Positions 26,878-36,418 of a DNA stretch of 64,000 nucleotides are shown here, one piece after another. A program made the position numbers and the translations under genes. The stretch's first letter is position 1. Each line of letters opens with the position of its first letter. Source of the DNA: Verrucomicrobiota bacterium (GTDB taxonomy: Bacteria > Verrucomicrobiota > Verrucomicrobiia > Palsa-1439); assembly GCA_003152315.1 (NCBI GenBank), contig PLZV01000037.1, forward strand, positions 105,679-169,678, in the 5' to 3' direction. The notes below the pieces were generated by a model. That model was not told the origin of the DNA. It saw nothing but the letters and a program-made list of their open reading frames with translations, and did no database searches.

Positions 26878-28050
26878 GTGAGGCGATACTGGACAAAAAT
26901 AGCAATCGGTTTGCTCGTGGCGGCGATTGGCGTTCTCGCGGCTCGCCAGAATGGATGGTCGTTGCCAGCGCGTGTGGAAGGCGAGACCCGGGCCAATGGC
27001 AGCAATTGGGTCGAGGTTGTCTCCAAGCCATACACACTCGACAAGATTTACCTGTCGATGACCGGGCCGAGCGGCAACCACCCCGTGACCTGTCTGTTGC
27101 CCCACGCGAAACCGCAACTCGTCTGGCTCACCGGCTTGCGGACGGAAGTACTCGACGCCGACAATCGCGAGACAATTTCACCCGAGTTTTGCTGCCACGC
27201 CAACCTGACATTCGACCCAAAGCGAATCTCACCCGAGAAACATAACGCCGAGTTCGATAATTCCACGCACATGGATTGGCGTTTCTTCACGCTTGTTCCG
27301 GGCCGGCTGCAGGAATCGCTACCACCCGGCTACGGCATACCTGTGCGGTCGGACACACCGCTGGATTTCTTCACGATGTCGCTCAATCTCAACGTCCCGG
27401 ATCGCGCGGTGAAAGTCCGTTTCAAAACGACCATCGATTTCGTCCGCGATGCCGACCTGACCGCTCCCATGAAGCCGCTGTTTCGCCGCGCGCTCTACGT
27501 GGTCCAACCGTTGGCGGGCTCCGGGATGGAACACATGAAAATGTGTACCTCCATGACGCATCCGGGAGAAGGTTGCGTGGAACCGATGGCGACAAACGTC
27601 GTGGGCGGAGTTGCCACTATGAAGGGCGGAGTGCAGGCCCAGTTCGGCAACGACGTGACCTATCACTGGATGGTGCCGCCCGGTCGTCACAGTTATCGCG
27701 TGAAAGTTGTCGCGAACCAATTGAACCTCACCACCTCGACAACCTTGCACTACGTCACGGCGCATCTGCATCCGTACGGTGAATCGCTGGAATTATACGA
27801 CCTCACGGCCTTGCGAAGTGTTCTGAAAATTCAAGCCGAGGATTTCCACGACAAAGTCGGCGTCAAGCATATGGGAGAATTTCAATCCGCCAGCGGCATC
27901 GTCGTTGACCCGGCGCATCAATACGAATTACGCGCCGAATACAACAACACCACTTCCAAGGACGTGGACGCGATGGCGATTCTCTACCTCTATCTTCTCG
28001 AAAACGATTTCCACTATCCGCCCAAGAGTGGGATGTTAGCGAAGAAATGA
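26878..28050 (+). CDS. exported His/Met-rich protein of unknown function
   Basis: A 390-residue protein starting at GTG 26878, with a short basic N-terminus and one hydrophobic segment (IAIGLLVAAIGVLAA), so it is anchored or secreted. The mature part carries possible metal-binding clusters: MEHMKMCTSMTHPGEGC near residues 220-236, YHWMVPPGRHS near 261-271 and VTAHLHPYGESLELYD near 292-307. The HLHPYG pattern faintly recalls copper sites of peptidylglycine monooxygenase-like or Nod19-like proteins, but I cannot assign it. Paired Cys-Cys (EFCCHAN) lies near residue 105. It is alone on this strand between leftward genes. Confidence 0.7.
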   Translation: MRRYWTKIAIGLLVAAIGVLAARQNGWSLPARVEGETRANGSNWVEVVSKPYTLDKIYLSMTGPSGNHPVTCLLPHAKPQLVWLTGLRTEVLDADNRETISPEFCCHANLTFDPKRISPEKHNAEFDNSTHMDWRFFTLVPGRLQESLPPGYGIPVRSDTPLDFFTMSLNLNVPDRAVKVRFKTTIDFVRDADLTAPMKPLFRRALYVVQPLAGSGMEHMKMCTSMTHPGEGCVEPMATNVVGGVATMKGGVQAQFGNDVTYHWMVPPGRHSYRVKVVANQLNLTTSTTLHYVTAHLHPYGESLELYDLTALRSVLKIQAEDFHDKVGVKHMGEFQSASGIVVDPAHQYELRAEYNNTTSKDVDAMAILYLYLLENDFHYPPKSGMLAKK

Positions 28051-28091
28051 TCCCGTAGCCGCAGGCTTCAGCCTGCGTCCGCTGAGCATCC

Positions 28092-28886
28092 CTATTGCGT
28101 GCCGAGCTTGGCGAGCAGGCCCTTGTCGCGAGCGACTTCAAACATGTAGTTGAAGAACAGACCCGCGCCGATCAGGTACACCACGTTCAGCCCGAACGCC
28201 CACATCATCTCGTGCGTGGAAAGTCCTTCCCCGCGCAGCACCTGCCGCATCCCCTCGAAGACATACGTCGCCGGAATGGCCCGCGAGATTGGCTGGATCC
28301 ACTTCGGCAATACGCTGAGCGGATAAAAAACCGCGCAAATGGGCTGGATGAGAAACGGAATGCCCCATGCCAGCGCTTCGGCGGATTGGCCCCAGCGCAT
28401 GATGAGCGCCGTGGTGATCATCCCCACCGCCCAACCCATCAGCAGCAGGCTGGCAAAGAGGGGAATGAGCGGAAGACCCATTTGAAACAGGTTCCAATGA
28501 TAGAACCATAACGCCAGCCCGGCCAGGATCCCCACCGTCACCAGGATCTTCACGAAGCCAACAATGTAGGTCGCCACGATGAATTCGCTGACGCGAATGG
28601 GTGAGACGAAAAGATTGAGGAGATTGCGCGCCCAGATGTCTTCGAGGAACGAAATGGTCACGGCCTGTTGTGCGCGGTACAGGATGTCCCAAAAAATCAT
28701 CGAGCCGAGTAGGAATGTGACCAGCGCCGGCGGCTGGTGTTCCAGTTTTTGGAGGTAGACCGTGATAAAACCCCACACCAGCAAATCCATCACGGGCCAG
28801 AAGAACATTTCGGCCACGCGCGGCACACTGCGCGTGTAGAGGAAGGTGTAGCGCAACACGAGTGCGCGAATGTGACCCCAGTTCAT
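28092..28886 (-). CDS. ABC-2 type transporter permease
   Basis: A 264-residue integral membrane protein with about six hydrophobic segments and the ABC-2 arrangement, including the late sequence AEALAWGIPFLIQPICAVFYP. It pairs with the ATPase encoded immediately upstream; the ATG of this gene overlaps the ATPase stop (shared bases 28883-28886), so translation is coupled. Such two-gene exporters move lipids, polysaccharides or drugs; the substrate is unknown here. Confidence 0.9.
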   Translation of the reverse strand: MNWGHIRALVLRYTFLYTRSVPRVAEMFFWPVMDLLVWGFITVYLQKLEHQPPALVTFLLGSMIFWDILYRAQQAVTISFLEDIWARNLLNLFVSPIRVSEFIVATYIVGFVKILVTVGILAGLALWFYHWNLFQMGLPLIPLFASLLLMGWAVGMITTALIMRWGQSAEALAWGIPFLIQPICAVFYPLSVLPKWIQPISRAIPATYVFEGMRQVLRGEGLSTHEMMWAFGLNVVYLIGAGLFFNYMFEVARDKGLLAKLGTQ

Positions 28887-29644
28887 CGCGCCTCCTCTCC
28901 GCCGCCGGCCAGCACGTCGCCGCCGCGCGCGACGCTGATGAAGACATCCTCCAGCGACGTTTGCTTGAACTTGTCCTTCACTTCTTGCGGCGTGCCCTCC
29001 GCAATGATGCGGCCCTTGTGCATGAACAGCACGCGATCGCAGACCTCCTCGACGTCGCGCATATTGTGCGAGGTGTAAACCATCGTGATCTGCCGTTCAC
29101 TCTGGATGCGCCGTAAAAGCTTGCGCACTTTGTCCGCAATGTCGGGATCCAAACTGGCGGTCGGTTCATCCAGCATCAACAACTCGGGATCGTTCAGCAG
29201 CGACTTGCACAGATTCACGCGCGTGGATTCGCCCGATGACAGGTTACCCGTGATTTTGGTCCGCAGGTGCGTGATCTCGAACATCTCGAGCAGGGCATCG
29301 ATTTTCTGGCGATGGTCACGGACGCCGTAAATCATGGCGAAAATGAGCAGGTTCTCCCAGACCTTGAGGTTCGAGGGCAGCCCGGTGTACGCCGAGGAAA
29401 AATTGGAGCGCTGGAGGATCTCGATGCGGTGCCGCTCGAGGTCCTTGCCAAAAATCGTGACTTTCCCTCCTGACGGCTTGATCAACCCGAGCAGGATTTG
29501 GATCGTGGTGGTCTTGCCCGCGCCGTTGGCGCCGAGGACCCCGACGATCTCCCCGCGCGGCACCGTGAACGACACGTCCGCCACGGCCACCGTGCCGGCA
29601 AATTCTTTGCGAAGATTCTGGACCTCGACAAGGATCTCAGCCAT
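28883..29644 (-). CDS. ABC transporter ATP-binding protein
   Basis: A 253-residue ABC ATPase. Walker A is GANGAGKTT (38-46), the signature is LSSGES (135-140; the usual LSGGQ is altered) and Walker B is LLMLDEP (155-161), followed by the switch His in YTSHNM. It energises the permease encoded by the overlapping downstream gene. It lies 17 bp after the upstream Arg-rich protein gene, suggesting a three-gene unit. Confidence 0.93.
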   Translation of the reverse strand: MAEILVEVQNLRKEFAGTVAVADVSFTVPRGEIVGVLGANGAGKTTTIQILLGLIKPSGGKVTIFGKDLERHRIEILQRSNFSSAYTGLPSNLKVWENLLIFAMIYGVRDHRQKIDALLEMFEITHLRTKITGNLSSGESTRVNLCKSLLNDPELLMLDEPTASLDPDIADKVRKLLRRIQSERQITMVYTSHNMRDVEEVCDRVLFMHKGRIIAEGTPQEVKDKFKQTSLEDVFISVARGGDVLAGGGEEAR

Positions 29645-29661
29645 GCGCGCGTTCCACCCCG

Positions 29662-31311
29662 CTAGGAGGCGATGGGCGTGTTCGGATTCAGATCGCCATC
29701 CTCTGCGGCCGTTGGAGCCGTCTCCTCGGCGGGTGGCGGTTCCACAGGCGTCTCGGTCGCCGCCGGAGCCGGTGACTCCGCTACATTCTCGGCAGGAGTC
29801 TCGGGTGCGGCAGTCTTCGGTTTTTTCGTCGAAACCTGCTGCGGCGGTTTGTCAGCCAGTGCCCACAAACGACCGTCCGAGAACTCGACCACGTAACCGT
29901 CCTGGATCAGCCAATGAAGGTCGGCCAGCAGCCGATCTTCCGCAGACGGCATCACCAGAGCCGGAGTAGCGGGGGCATTGACCTCCGCAGTCAAACCGGA
30001 TGCGATCGCAACGGTGTCACCCGTCGGTGCTGGAGCCGGGGCTGGTGCGGCCGGCGGTGGTACAAAATGCTCGATCAACCGCTTGCGTTTGCAGCCGACA
30101 TGCTCGCGCAAGAACAGGATGATCTTCTGGATCTGTTCCGAGAGATGCCCGATGGACTCGAACCGTTGCGGCTTGATGCGACTGATGAACGTGATGCCTT
30201 TCGGGTCTTTGAAGAAGTGGAAGCCTTCATGACGAAGACGACCACGCATTTCGTTCGCGGTCTTCAACGGAAACTTGCGTTCCTGCTCCCACGCCAGTCG
30301 AACGGTCTCAAGGAGCGCGGGATTTTGCAGCTGGCGGCTGGCAGTGCCGCTGATCCGCACTTCAGGCGCGGATGTGACAAACTTCGCCAGATGATTCTCG
30401 ACGAAATGTTTTTCCACTTCGTCACGGGTGGAGAACGTTTTCGGCTCGGCATCGAGAAGGCACTCGTACTCGGTCTTGAAGCTCATCGAATCCACCCACG
30501 CCTTGACCGCTTCGGGGTCCTTCACGGTCTGGATGCGCGACTTGAACTCCTCAAAGTGCATGTGCCGCAATCGCTGCTGGTGATGCCGGACCAATCGGCT
30601 CTGGTACTCATGATAATTCGGCGGGCCGAGCCACACTCCCGTCAGGCCGCACCGATTCACAAACGTGAAATTGCCTTTCGGCGGATCGATGGGCGTCTTC
30701 TTTTCCTTGAGGATCATCGCGGCATGCTGGCGCAGCGCGAATCGCACCGCTTCGTCCTGTCGCAAAAACACGCTCTCGCCCGGCGTCACCAGAAACAGCG
30801 GCTCGGGAGTGCCACTCGCCATGGGCGGACGGGTGAACTTCACCACATGTCGCTCGGGTTTGTTAAGGACGAGCTTGGCGATGTCAAACAAGGTATACGC
30901 CCGCTGCGTTTGTTTCATCGCCTCAACCATCCCGGCGAAGCCCTTGTCTTCCGGCTGGAACGCGACCTCAATCGGCAGAGTGGGTGGGGCTGACGGCGCA
31001 GCGGGTGGGCGTTCCGCATCACGGCGCGGCGGCGGCCCACTGCGGCGCTGCTCGGGACGTGGTCCGCGGCGGTCGCCGGACTCGGGTGGCCTCGGCGGAC
31101 GTGGTCGCTGGTCGCGGTCATTGCTGCGACGGCGGTCACCATCGGGACGGCGGCCCTCGCCGCGTCGCGGTCCGCGGTCTCCGCCGGAATGATCGGCGTA
31201 GGACTTGCCGGATGACTTGACCCATTGCGGGGTTAGCTCCAGTTCCTCCAGTGGCAACGCCTCGTCTTCCGCGGGCGTTGTGTTCGCTACCGGTGAATCA
31301 CTCTCTGTCAT
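29662..31311 (-). CDS. Arg/Pro-rich cytoplasmic protein, unknown function
   Basis: A 549-residue protein without signal or membrane segment. Residues about 40-110 are a low-complexity Arg/Gly/Pro/Asp tract (repeated RRPDGDRR- and GPRRGEG-type units) like disordered RNA-binding tails. The middle (about 115-400) is a folded domain I do not recognise, with conserved-looking CGLTGVWLGPPNYHEYQSR and a helical LLREHVGCKRKRL-type stretch. Near 465-485 there is a winged-helix-like end (LIQDGYVVEFSDGRLWAL), then an Ala/Pro/Glu-rich tail. A nucleic-acid role is plausible but unproven. First gene of the leftward unit with the ABC exporter. Confidence 0.75.
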   Translation of the reverse strand: MTESDSPVANTTPAEDEALPLEELELTPQWVKSSGKSYADHSGGDRGPRRGEGRRPDGDRRRSNDRDQRPRPPRPPESGDRRGPRPEQRRSGPPPRRDAERPPAAPSAPPTLPIEVAFQPEDKGFAGMVEAMKQTQRAYTLFDIAKLVLNKPERHVVKFTRPPMASGTPEPLFLVTPGESVFLRQDEAVRFALRQHAAMILKEKKTPIDPPKGNFTFVNRCGLTGVWLGPPNYHEYQSRLVRHHQQRLRHMHFEEFKSRIQTVKDPEAVKAWVDSMSFKTEYECLLDAEPKTFSTRDEVEKHFVENHLAKFVTSAPEVRISGTASRQLQNPALLETVRLAWEQERKFPLKTANEMRGRLRHEGFHFFKDPKGITFISRIKPQRFESIGHLSEQIQKIILFLREHVGCKRKRLIEHFVPPPAAPAPAPAPTGDTVAIASGLTAEVNAPATPALVMPSAEDRLLADLHWLIQDGYVVEFSDGRLWALADKPPQQVSTKKPKTAAPETPAENVAESPAPAATETPVEPPPAEETAPTAAEDGDLNPNTPIAS

Positions 31312-31379
31312 GAAAATTCAAGGCTCTAAAACTATACCACAAGACGCTGGAAGGCCATCCAATTTAGCTGTGACTTGAA

Positions 31380-32780
31380 GTGACAAATCAGCTAACGTCC
31401 CGTCCCGTGGTCACGATCCAAAAATATCTTTCGCAAAATCGTCGCCCGTTCGTCGAGCAACTTAAATCACTGGTGCGTTTCCCCAGCGTTTCAACCCAGC
31501 CGGAGCACCGACATGACGTATTAAGCTGTGCGGACTGGCTCGCCAGACATTTTCGCACCTTGGGGCTGGATGTCAAACTGTACCCGACGAAAGGGAATCC
31601 AATTTTAGTGGCACGCACGCCACCGATGCGCGGCCCCAAAGTTCCGAGCGTGCTCATCTACGGGCACTACGATGTCCAACCGCCGGAGCCGCTCGAGTTG
31701 TGGAAGACCTCGCCGTTCGAACCCGTGGAGCGCGCCGGCAAACTTTTTGGACGCGGCGCCTCCGACAACAAGGGACAGTTCTTCGCGCACGTCAAGGCGG
31801 TTGAAGCATACCTAAAAACGCACACGCCACTTCCCGTAAATGTGACGTTCCTTATCGAAGGCGAGGAGGAAGTCGGCAGCCTGAACCTCATGTCATTCGT
31901 GAAACAGCGCGCGAAGCAATTGCGCGCAGATTACATCATTGTTTCCGACACTTCGATGTTTTCGAAGGACCACCCGACGATTACGTATGCCACCCGTGGC
32001 ATCGCCGCGCTCGAAGTCCGCGTGGACGGGCCGTCACGCGACCTGCATTCCGGCGTGTTTGGCGGCAGCGTGGCGAATCCAGTGATGACCTTGGCCCGGT
32101 TGCTGGCCGCCTGTGTGGACGCGAACGGTCACGTTGTGGTGCCAGGTTTTTATGATGACGTGCGTCCGCTGGAAAAATGGGAGTGCGAACAATTTCGCGG
32201 TCTCCCCTTCAACGAGCGCGCCTACGCCCGCTTCCTCGGGGTGCCATCTCTCGTGGGTGAGAAGGGATACACGACGCTCGAAAGGCGCTGGGCCCGGCCG
32301 ACGTTCGAGATCAATGGAATCTCCGGCGGCTATCAGGGACCCGGAACCAAGACCATTGTGCCGGCCTGGGCAGGAGCCAAGATTACGTGCCGACTTGTTC
32401 CCAACCAGAAACCGGAAGCGATCGCGCAACTCGTGACGCGGCATCTGCGGCGGGTCTGCCCATCTTCCGTGCGGTTGACCACTACGCCAGGCCATCATTC
32501 CCATCCCTTTCACGAATCCCCGCGCGGTCGTGGAGCGAAGGCGGCGGCAGTCGCATTGCGAAAAGCGTTTGGTAGCGAGCCAGTATTCGCGAGGGAAGGC
32601 GGCTCGCTGCCGATCCTCGACGTCTTCAAGCGGCACTTGCGCGGCGAGATCATTTTGGTCGGGCTCGGGTTGCCCGACGACAACTGGCATTCGCCCAATG
32701 AGAAGATGGACTTGGCCAATTTTCACCGCGGCATTGCCATGAGCGCCGAACTGTTGCGCGAATTGGGGACGGCGCACTAG
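31380..32780 (+). CDS. M20-family metallopeptidase (dipeptidase type)
   Basis: A 466-residue cytoplasmic peptidase of the M20 carnosine/dipeptidase group. Expected zinc ligands and catalytic residues are present: His96 and Asp98 (YGHYDVQ), Asp129 (GRGASDNKG), Glu163/Glu164 (EGEEEVGS), a later Asp in VSDTSMF, and a C-terminal His in DDNWHSPNEK. The dimerisation lid begins after DLHSGVFGG. GTG 31380 is the outermost start; GTG 31407 is an alternative. It is just upstream of a tricorn-like protease on the same strand, so the pair may take peptides down to amino acids. Confidence 0.92.
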   Translation: MTNQLTSRPVVTIQKYLSQNRRPFVEQLKSLVRFPSVSTQPEHRHDVLSCADWLARHFRTLGLDVKLYPTKGNPILVARTPPMRGPKVPSVLIYGHYDVQPPEPLELWKTSPFEPVERAGKLFGRGASDNKGQFFAHVKAVEAYLKTHTPLPVNVTFLIEGEEEVGSLNLMSFVKQRAKQLRADYIIVSDTSMFSKDHPTITYATRGIAALEVRVDGPSRDLHSGVFGGSVANPVMTLARLLAACVDANGHVVVPGFYDDVRPLEKWECEQFRGLPFNERAYARFLGVPSLVGEKGYTTLERRWARPTFEINGISGGYQGPGTKTIVPAWAGAKITCRLVPNQKPEAIAQLVTRHLRRVCPSSVRLTTTPGHHSHPFHESPRGRGAKAAAVALRKAFGSEPVFAREGGSLPILDVFKRHLRGEIILVGLGLPDDNWHSPNEKMDLANFHRGIAMSAELLRELGTAH

Positions 32781-32834
32781 AGAGTTTGTACTTCCACAAC
32801 GAAAACCGGCCTCGTATAACTCCACAGGGATTTC

Positions 32835-35800
32835 ATGAAAACGCAGGGCTACTACCGACTTCCAACAATTCATAACAGCACAGTTGTATTTGTCAGCGAC
32901 GACGATCTCTGGACGGTTTCCGCCGATGGCGGGATCGCCCGACGGCTCACCTCCGGCCTCGGCTCGGTCAGCCATCCCGCGCTCTCGCGCGATGGCAAAT
33001 GGCTGGCGTTCAGCGGACGCGACGAAGGCAGCCTGGAAGTGTACGTCATGCCCGCCGAAGGCGGCGAAGCGCGGAGACTCACGTATTTGGGGGCGAACAC
33101 GCTGGTCGTCGGGTGGACTGATTCAGGCAGGATAGTTTTCAACAGCAACGCGCAGCAGCCTTTCGGCAGCCCCCCGCGGTTGTGGAACATTGGGCTGGAT
33201 GGCGGCGCGCCGGAATTGCTGCCGACAGGACCCGCCCAGTCGATTTCGTTCGGGCCGAACGGCGGCTGCGTCATCGGTCGCAACGCGCTCGATCCTGCGC
33301 GCTGGAAGCGTTATCGGGGCGGCACGGCGGGCGATCTGTGGATCGACCCGACCGGCAAGGGGCAGTTCCGCCGGCTGATCCAACTGAAAGGCAATCTCTC
33401 CCGTCCGCTGTGGATCGGTTCGCGCATCTATTTTCTTTCGGACCACGAATCGGTCGGCAATCTCTGGTCCTGTACGTCAACCGGCAAGGGCCTGAAGCGG
33501 CATACGCGCCACGAAGACTTCTACGCGCGCAATCCTGCGACCGATGGACGCCGCATCGTTTACCACGCGGGCGCGGACCTGTTTGTGTTCGATCCCGCCA
33601 CGAACGCGACGGCCCGGATCGAGATGGAGTACGACAGTCCGCGTACGCAACGGCAACGAAAGTTCGTGGATCCGGCGAAGTACTTGGACACTTTCGAACC
33701 GCATCCGCAGGGCCACCTGCTTGCGCTCGGCACGCGTGGGAAATGTTTCACGATGGGGAATTGGGAGGGGCCGGTCCTGCAGCATGGCGACGTGGACGCT
33801 GCGCGCCATCGCCTGCCACGCTGGCTCCATGACGGCAAGCGGATCGCGCTCGTCAGCGACGCGGAGGGCGAAGAGACCCTCGAGATCCATGGTACGGACG
33901 GTCTTGCGAAGACAACGCGCCTGAGCGGACTCGACATCGGTCGGGTCATCGACATGCGCGAGGACCCGAAGGCCGATCAAGTTGCGCTCTCGAACCACCG
34001 CAATGAATTGCTGCTCGTTGACTTGAAGTCCCGCAAGACCCGCGTGCTGGATAAAAGCGCGTGGGCGCAGATCGCGGGGTTCGATTGGTCGCCGGATGGA
34101 CGCTGGATTGCCTACAGTTGCGCGCTGAGCCAGCACACGTCGGCGATTCGGGTGTGCGAAGTGAAAACGGGGAAGGTGCATCCGGTCACCCAACCCGTGC
34201 TGCAGGACGTTTCACCGTCGTTCGATCCCGCCGGCAAGTTTTTGTATTTCCTCTCGTACCGCGAGTTTGATCCGGTCTACGACAATCTCCACTTCGACCT
34301 CGGCTTTCCGCGCGGCGTGAAGCCGTATCTGGTAACGCTGCGCAAAGACATTCCCTCGCCGTTCGTTCCCGTGCCGAAGCCGCCAGAGGAAAAAAAGGAC
34401 GAGGCGAAGGCCAAGGCGGACGCCAAGAAAAACGCGGTGGTGGCGATTGATTTCGACGGCATCGAGTCACGCATCCTGGCGTTTCCGGTGGAGGATGGCC
34501 GCTACCAACAGATCGCGGGCATTCATGGCAAGGTGTTGTTCACTTCATTGCCAATTGAAGGCAGCCTGCATGGCGACAACTGGCCGCCGTCCCCCGAACC
34601 CCAAGGGAAGGCCACGTTGGAAGTGTTCGATTTTGAGACCCAAAAGGCGGAGGAACTTGTCGACAAGATGTCGTACTTCGTGTTGTCTGCCGATCGCAAG
34701 ACACTGGTCTATCGCGCGGGCCGTCGCTTGCGGGTGCTGAAGGCCGGGGAAAAACCGGACGAGAAAATGGCGAAGGAACCGTCCGGCAAAAAGAGCGGGT
34801 GGATTGATTTGGGCCGCATCAAGGTTTCCGTCAAACCGCCGGCGGAGTGGCGGCAGATGTACCGCGAAGCATGGCGGCTGCAACGCGATCATTTTTGGAC
34901 CGCGGACATGTCGAAGGTGAATTGGCAGGCGGTGTACGACCGTTACCTGCCGCTGGTCGAGCGCATCGCGACCCGCGCGGAATTTTCCGACCTGATGTGG
35001 GAGATGCAGGGTGAACTCGGCACGTCGCACGCCTACGAATTTGGCGGCGACCACCGGCAGCCGCCGCGTTACGACCTCGGTCTACTCGGCGCGGATTTTG
35101 TTTACGATTCGACGGTCAAGGCGTGGAAGATCAAGCACATTGTCCGGGGCGATCCATGGGACGTGCAGGGCCGCTCCTCGCTGGCTGCGCCCGCCGTCAA
35201 TGTGCACGTGGGCGACACAATGCTGGCGATTGGTGGACACCATCTCAATGCCGAGACACACCCGAATGCCCTGCTCGTGAACCAATCGGATGCGGAAGTG
35301 CTGATTACTGTCGGCGACGTCAAAGGCAAAGCGGGGCGCACGGTCACGGTGAAGACGCTGGCGAGCGAGTTCCCGGCACGCTATCGCGAATGGGTCGAAA
35401 CAAATCGCCGCCTCGTGCATGAGGGCACGAAAGGGCGGGTGGGGTATGTGCACATCCCCAACATGGGGCCACAAGGGTATTCCGAGTTTCATCGCTATTT
35501 CCTCAGCGAGATCGACCGCGAAGGACTGGTGGTGGACGTGAGATTCAACGGTGGCGGACACGTGTCGGAGTTGATCCTCGAAAAACTGGCGCGTCGCCGC
35601 ATCGCCTACAACCAATCCCGCTGGTCCAATGTCCAGCCCTATCCCGTCGATTCCGTGGCGGGGCCGATGGTGGCCATCACGAACGAGTACGCGGGCTCCG
35701 ACGGCGACATTTTCTCGCACGGGTTCAAGCTTCTGAAACTCGGGCCGCTGATCGGGAAACGCACTTGGGGCGGCGTGATCGGCATCTGGCCGCGGCATTC

Positions 35801-36056
35801 GCTCATGGACGGCAGTTTCACCACGCAGCCGGAATTCTCGTTCTGGTTCAAGGACGTCGGTTGGAAGGTGGAAAACTACGGGACCGACCCGGATATTGAA
35901 GTGGAAATGCGGCCGCAGGATTTTGTGGCGGGCCGCGATCCGCAGATGGAGCGCGCGCTGCAGGAAATCAACAAGGCGTTGCGGACGAATCCCCCGCGGC
36001 AACCGGACTTCGGCCAGCGTCCCGATCTCTCGGTGCCGCATTTGTCGAAAGGTTGA
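32835..36056 (+). CDS. tricorn-like S41 protease
   Basis: A 1073-residue protein with no signal peptide, so probably cytoplasmic. Order: a beta-propeller of TolB/WD-like blades (about 10-320), a second propeller (about 325-620) with a Lys/Ala/Glu-rich linker near 515-535, a core helical domain, a PDZ domain (about 765-850) and a C-terminal S41 peptidase. By comparison with archaeal tricorn, His732 (GTSHAYE) and Ser955 (EYAGSDGD) are the catalytic His and nucleophile. Tricorn cleaves peptides of 6-12 residues released by larger proteases. It follows the M20 peptidase by 54 bp. Confidence 0.92.
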   Translation: MKTQGYYRLPTIHNSTVVFVSDDDLWTVSADGGIARRLTSGLGSVSHPALSRDGKWLAFSGRDEGSLEVYVMPAEGGEARRLTYLGANTLVVGWTDSGRIVFNSNAQQPFGSPPRLWNIGLDGGAPELLPTGPAQSISFGPNGGCVIGRNALDPARWKRYRGGTAGDLWIDPTGKGQFRRLIQLKGNLSRPLWIGSRIYFLSDHESVGNLWSCTSTGKGLKRHTRHEDFYARNPATDGRRIVYHAGADLFVFDPATNATARIEMEYDSPRTQRQRKFVDPAKYLDTFEPHPQGHLLALGTRGKCFTMGNWEGPVLQHGDVDAARHRLPRWLHDGKRIALVSDAEGEETLEIHGTDGLAKTTRLSGLDIGRVIDMREDPKADQVALSNHRNELLLVDLKSRKTRVLDKSAWAQIAGFDWSPDGRWIAYSCALSQHTSAIRVCEVKTGKVHPVTQPVLQDVSPSFDPAGKFLYFLSYREFDPVYDNLHFDLGFPRGVKPYLVTLRKDIPSPFVPVPKPPEEKKDEAKAKADAKKNAVVAIDFDGIESRILAFPVEDGRYQQIAGIHGKVLFTSLPIEGSLHGDNWPPSPEPQGKATLEVFDFETQKAEELVDKMSYFVLSADRKTLVYRAGRRLRVLKAGEKPDEKMAKEPSGKKSGWIDLGRIKVSVKPPAEWRQMYREAWRLQRDHFWTADMSKVNWQAVYDRYLPLVERIATRAEFSDLMWEMQGELGTSHAYEFGGDHRQPPRYDLGLLGADFVYDSTVKAWKIKHIVRGDPWDVQGRSSLAAPAVNVHVGDTMLAIGGHHLNAETHPNALLVNQSDAEVLITVGDVKGKAGRTVTVKTLASEFPARYREWVETNRRLVHEGTKGRVGYVHIPNMGPQGYSEFHRYFLSEIDREGLVVDVRFNGGGHVSELILEKLARRRIAYNQSRWSNVQPYPVDSVAGPMVAITNEYAGSDGDIFSHGFKLLKLGPLIGKRTWGGVIGIWPRHSLMDGSFTTQPEFSFWFKDVGWKVENYGTDPDIEVEMRPQDFVAGRDPQMERALQEINKALRTNPPRQPDFGQRPDLSVPHLSKG

Positions 36057-36059
36057 ACA

Positions 36060-36410
36060 ATGATGAAGGCCTGTGAACTGGCTGCCCAGGAATGTGTCCC
36101 GTGCAAAGGCGGTGTGCCACCGTTGACGGGTGAAAAGTTGCAGTCTCTCTACCGGGCCGTGAACAACGGCTGGCAACTCGTGGGCGAGCATCACCTGGAG
36201 AAGGAATATAAGTTTATGGACTTCCGTGAGGCGCTCGATTTCACGAACCGCGTCGGCGACCTGGCCGAACGGCAGAACCATCATCCCGACATCTACCTCG
36301 CATGGGGCAAGGTGAAGGTCACCATTTGGACGCACAAGATTGACGGGTTGACCGAGAGCGATTTCTTTTTCGCGGCGAAGACGGACATTCTCCTGAAGAA
36401 GGCGCGATAG
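36060..36410 (+). CDS. pterin-4a-carbinolamine dehydratase
   Basis: A 116-residue PCD/DCoH protein with the signature ERQNHHPDIYLAWGKVKVTI followed by WTHKIDGLTESD. The His-His-Pro and later His are the usual active-site residues. The family recycles oxidised tetrahydropterin after aromatic amino acid hydroxylation; a role in molybdopterin or pterin maintenance has also been proposed where no hydroxylase is present. The start lies 3 bp after the tricorn stop, so it is co-transcribed. Confidence 0.92.
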   Translation: MMKACELAAQECVPCKGGVPPLTGEKLQSLYRAVNNGWQLVGEHHLEKEYKFMDFREALDFTNRVGDLAERQNHHPDIYLAWGKVKVTIWTHKIDGLTESDFFFAAKTDILLKKAR

Positions 36411-36418
36411 GTCCACGT

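Noticed and set aside
26574-27044. Longer version of the LuxR-type protein (273 residues) reaching to 27044
   Set aside because: The upstream 157 residues have no domain, look like antisense of the 390-residue gene's 5' part, and the repeat copies share homology only from near ATG 26573.
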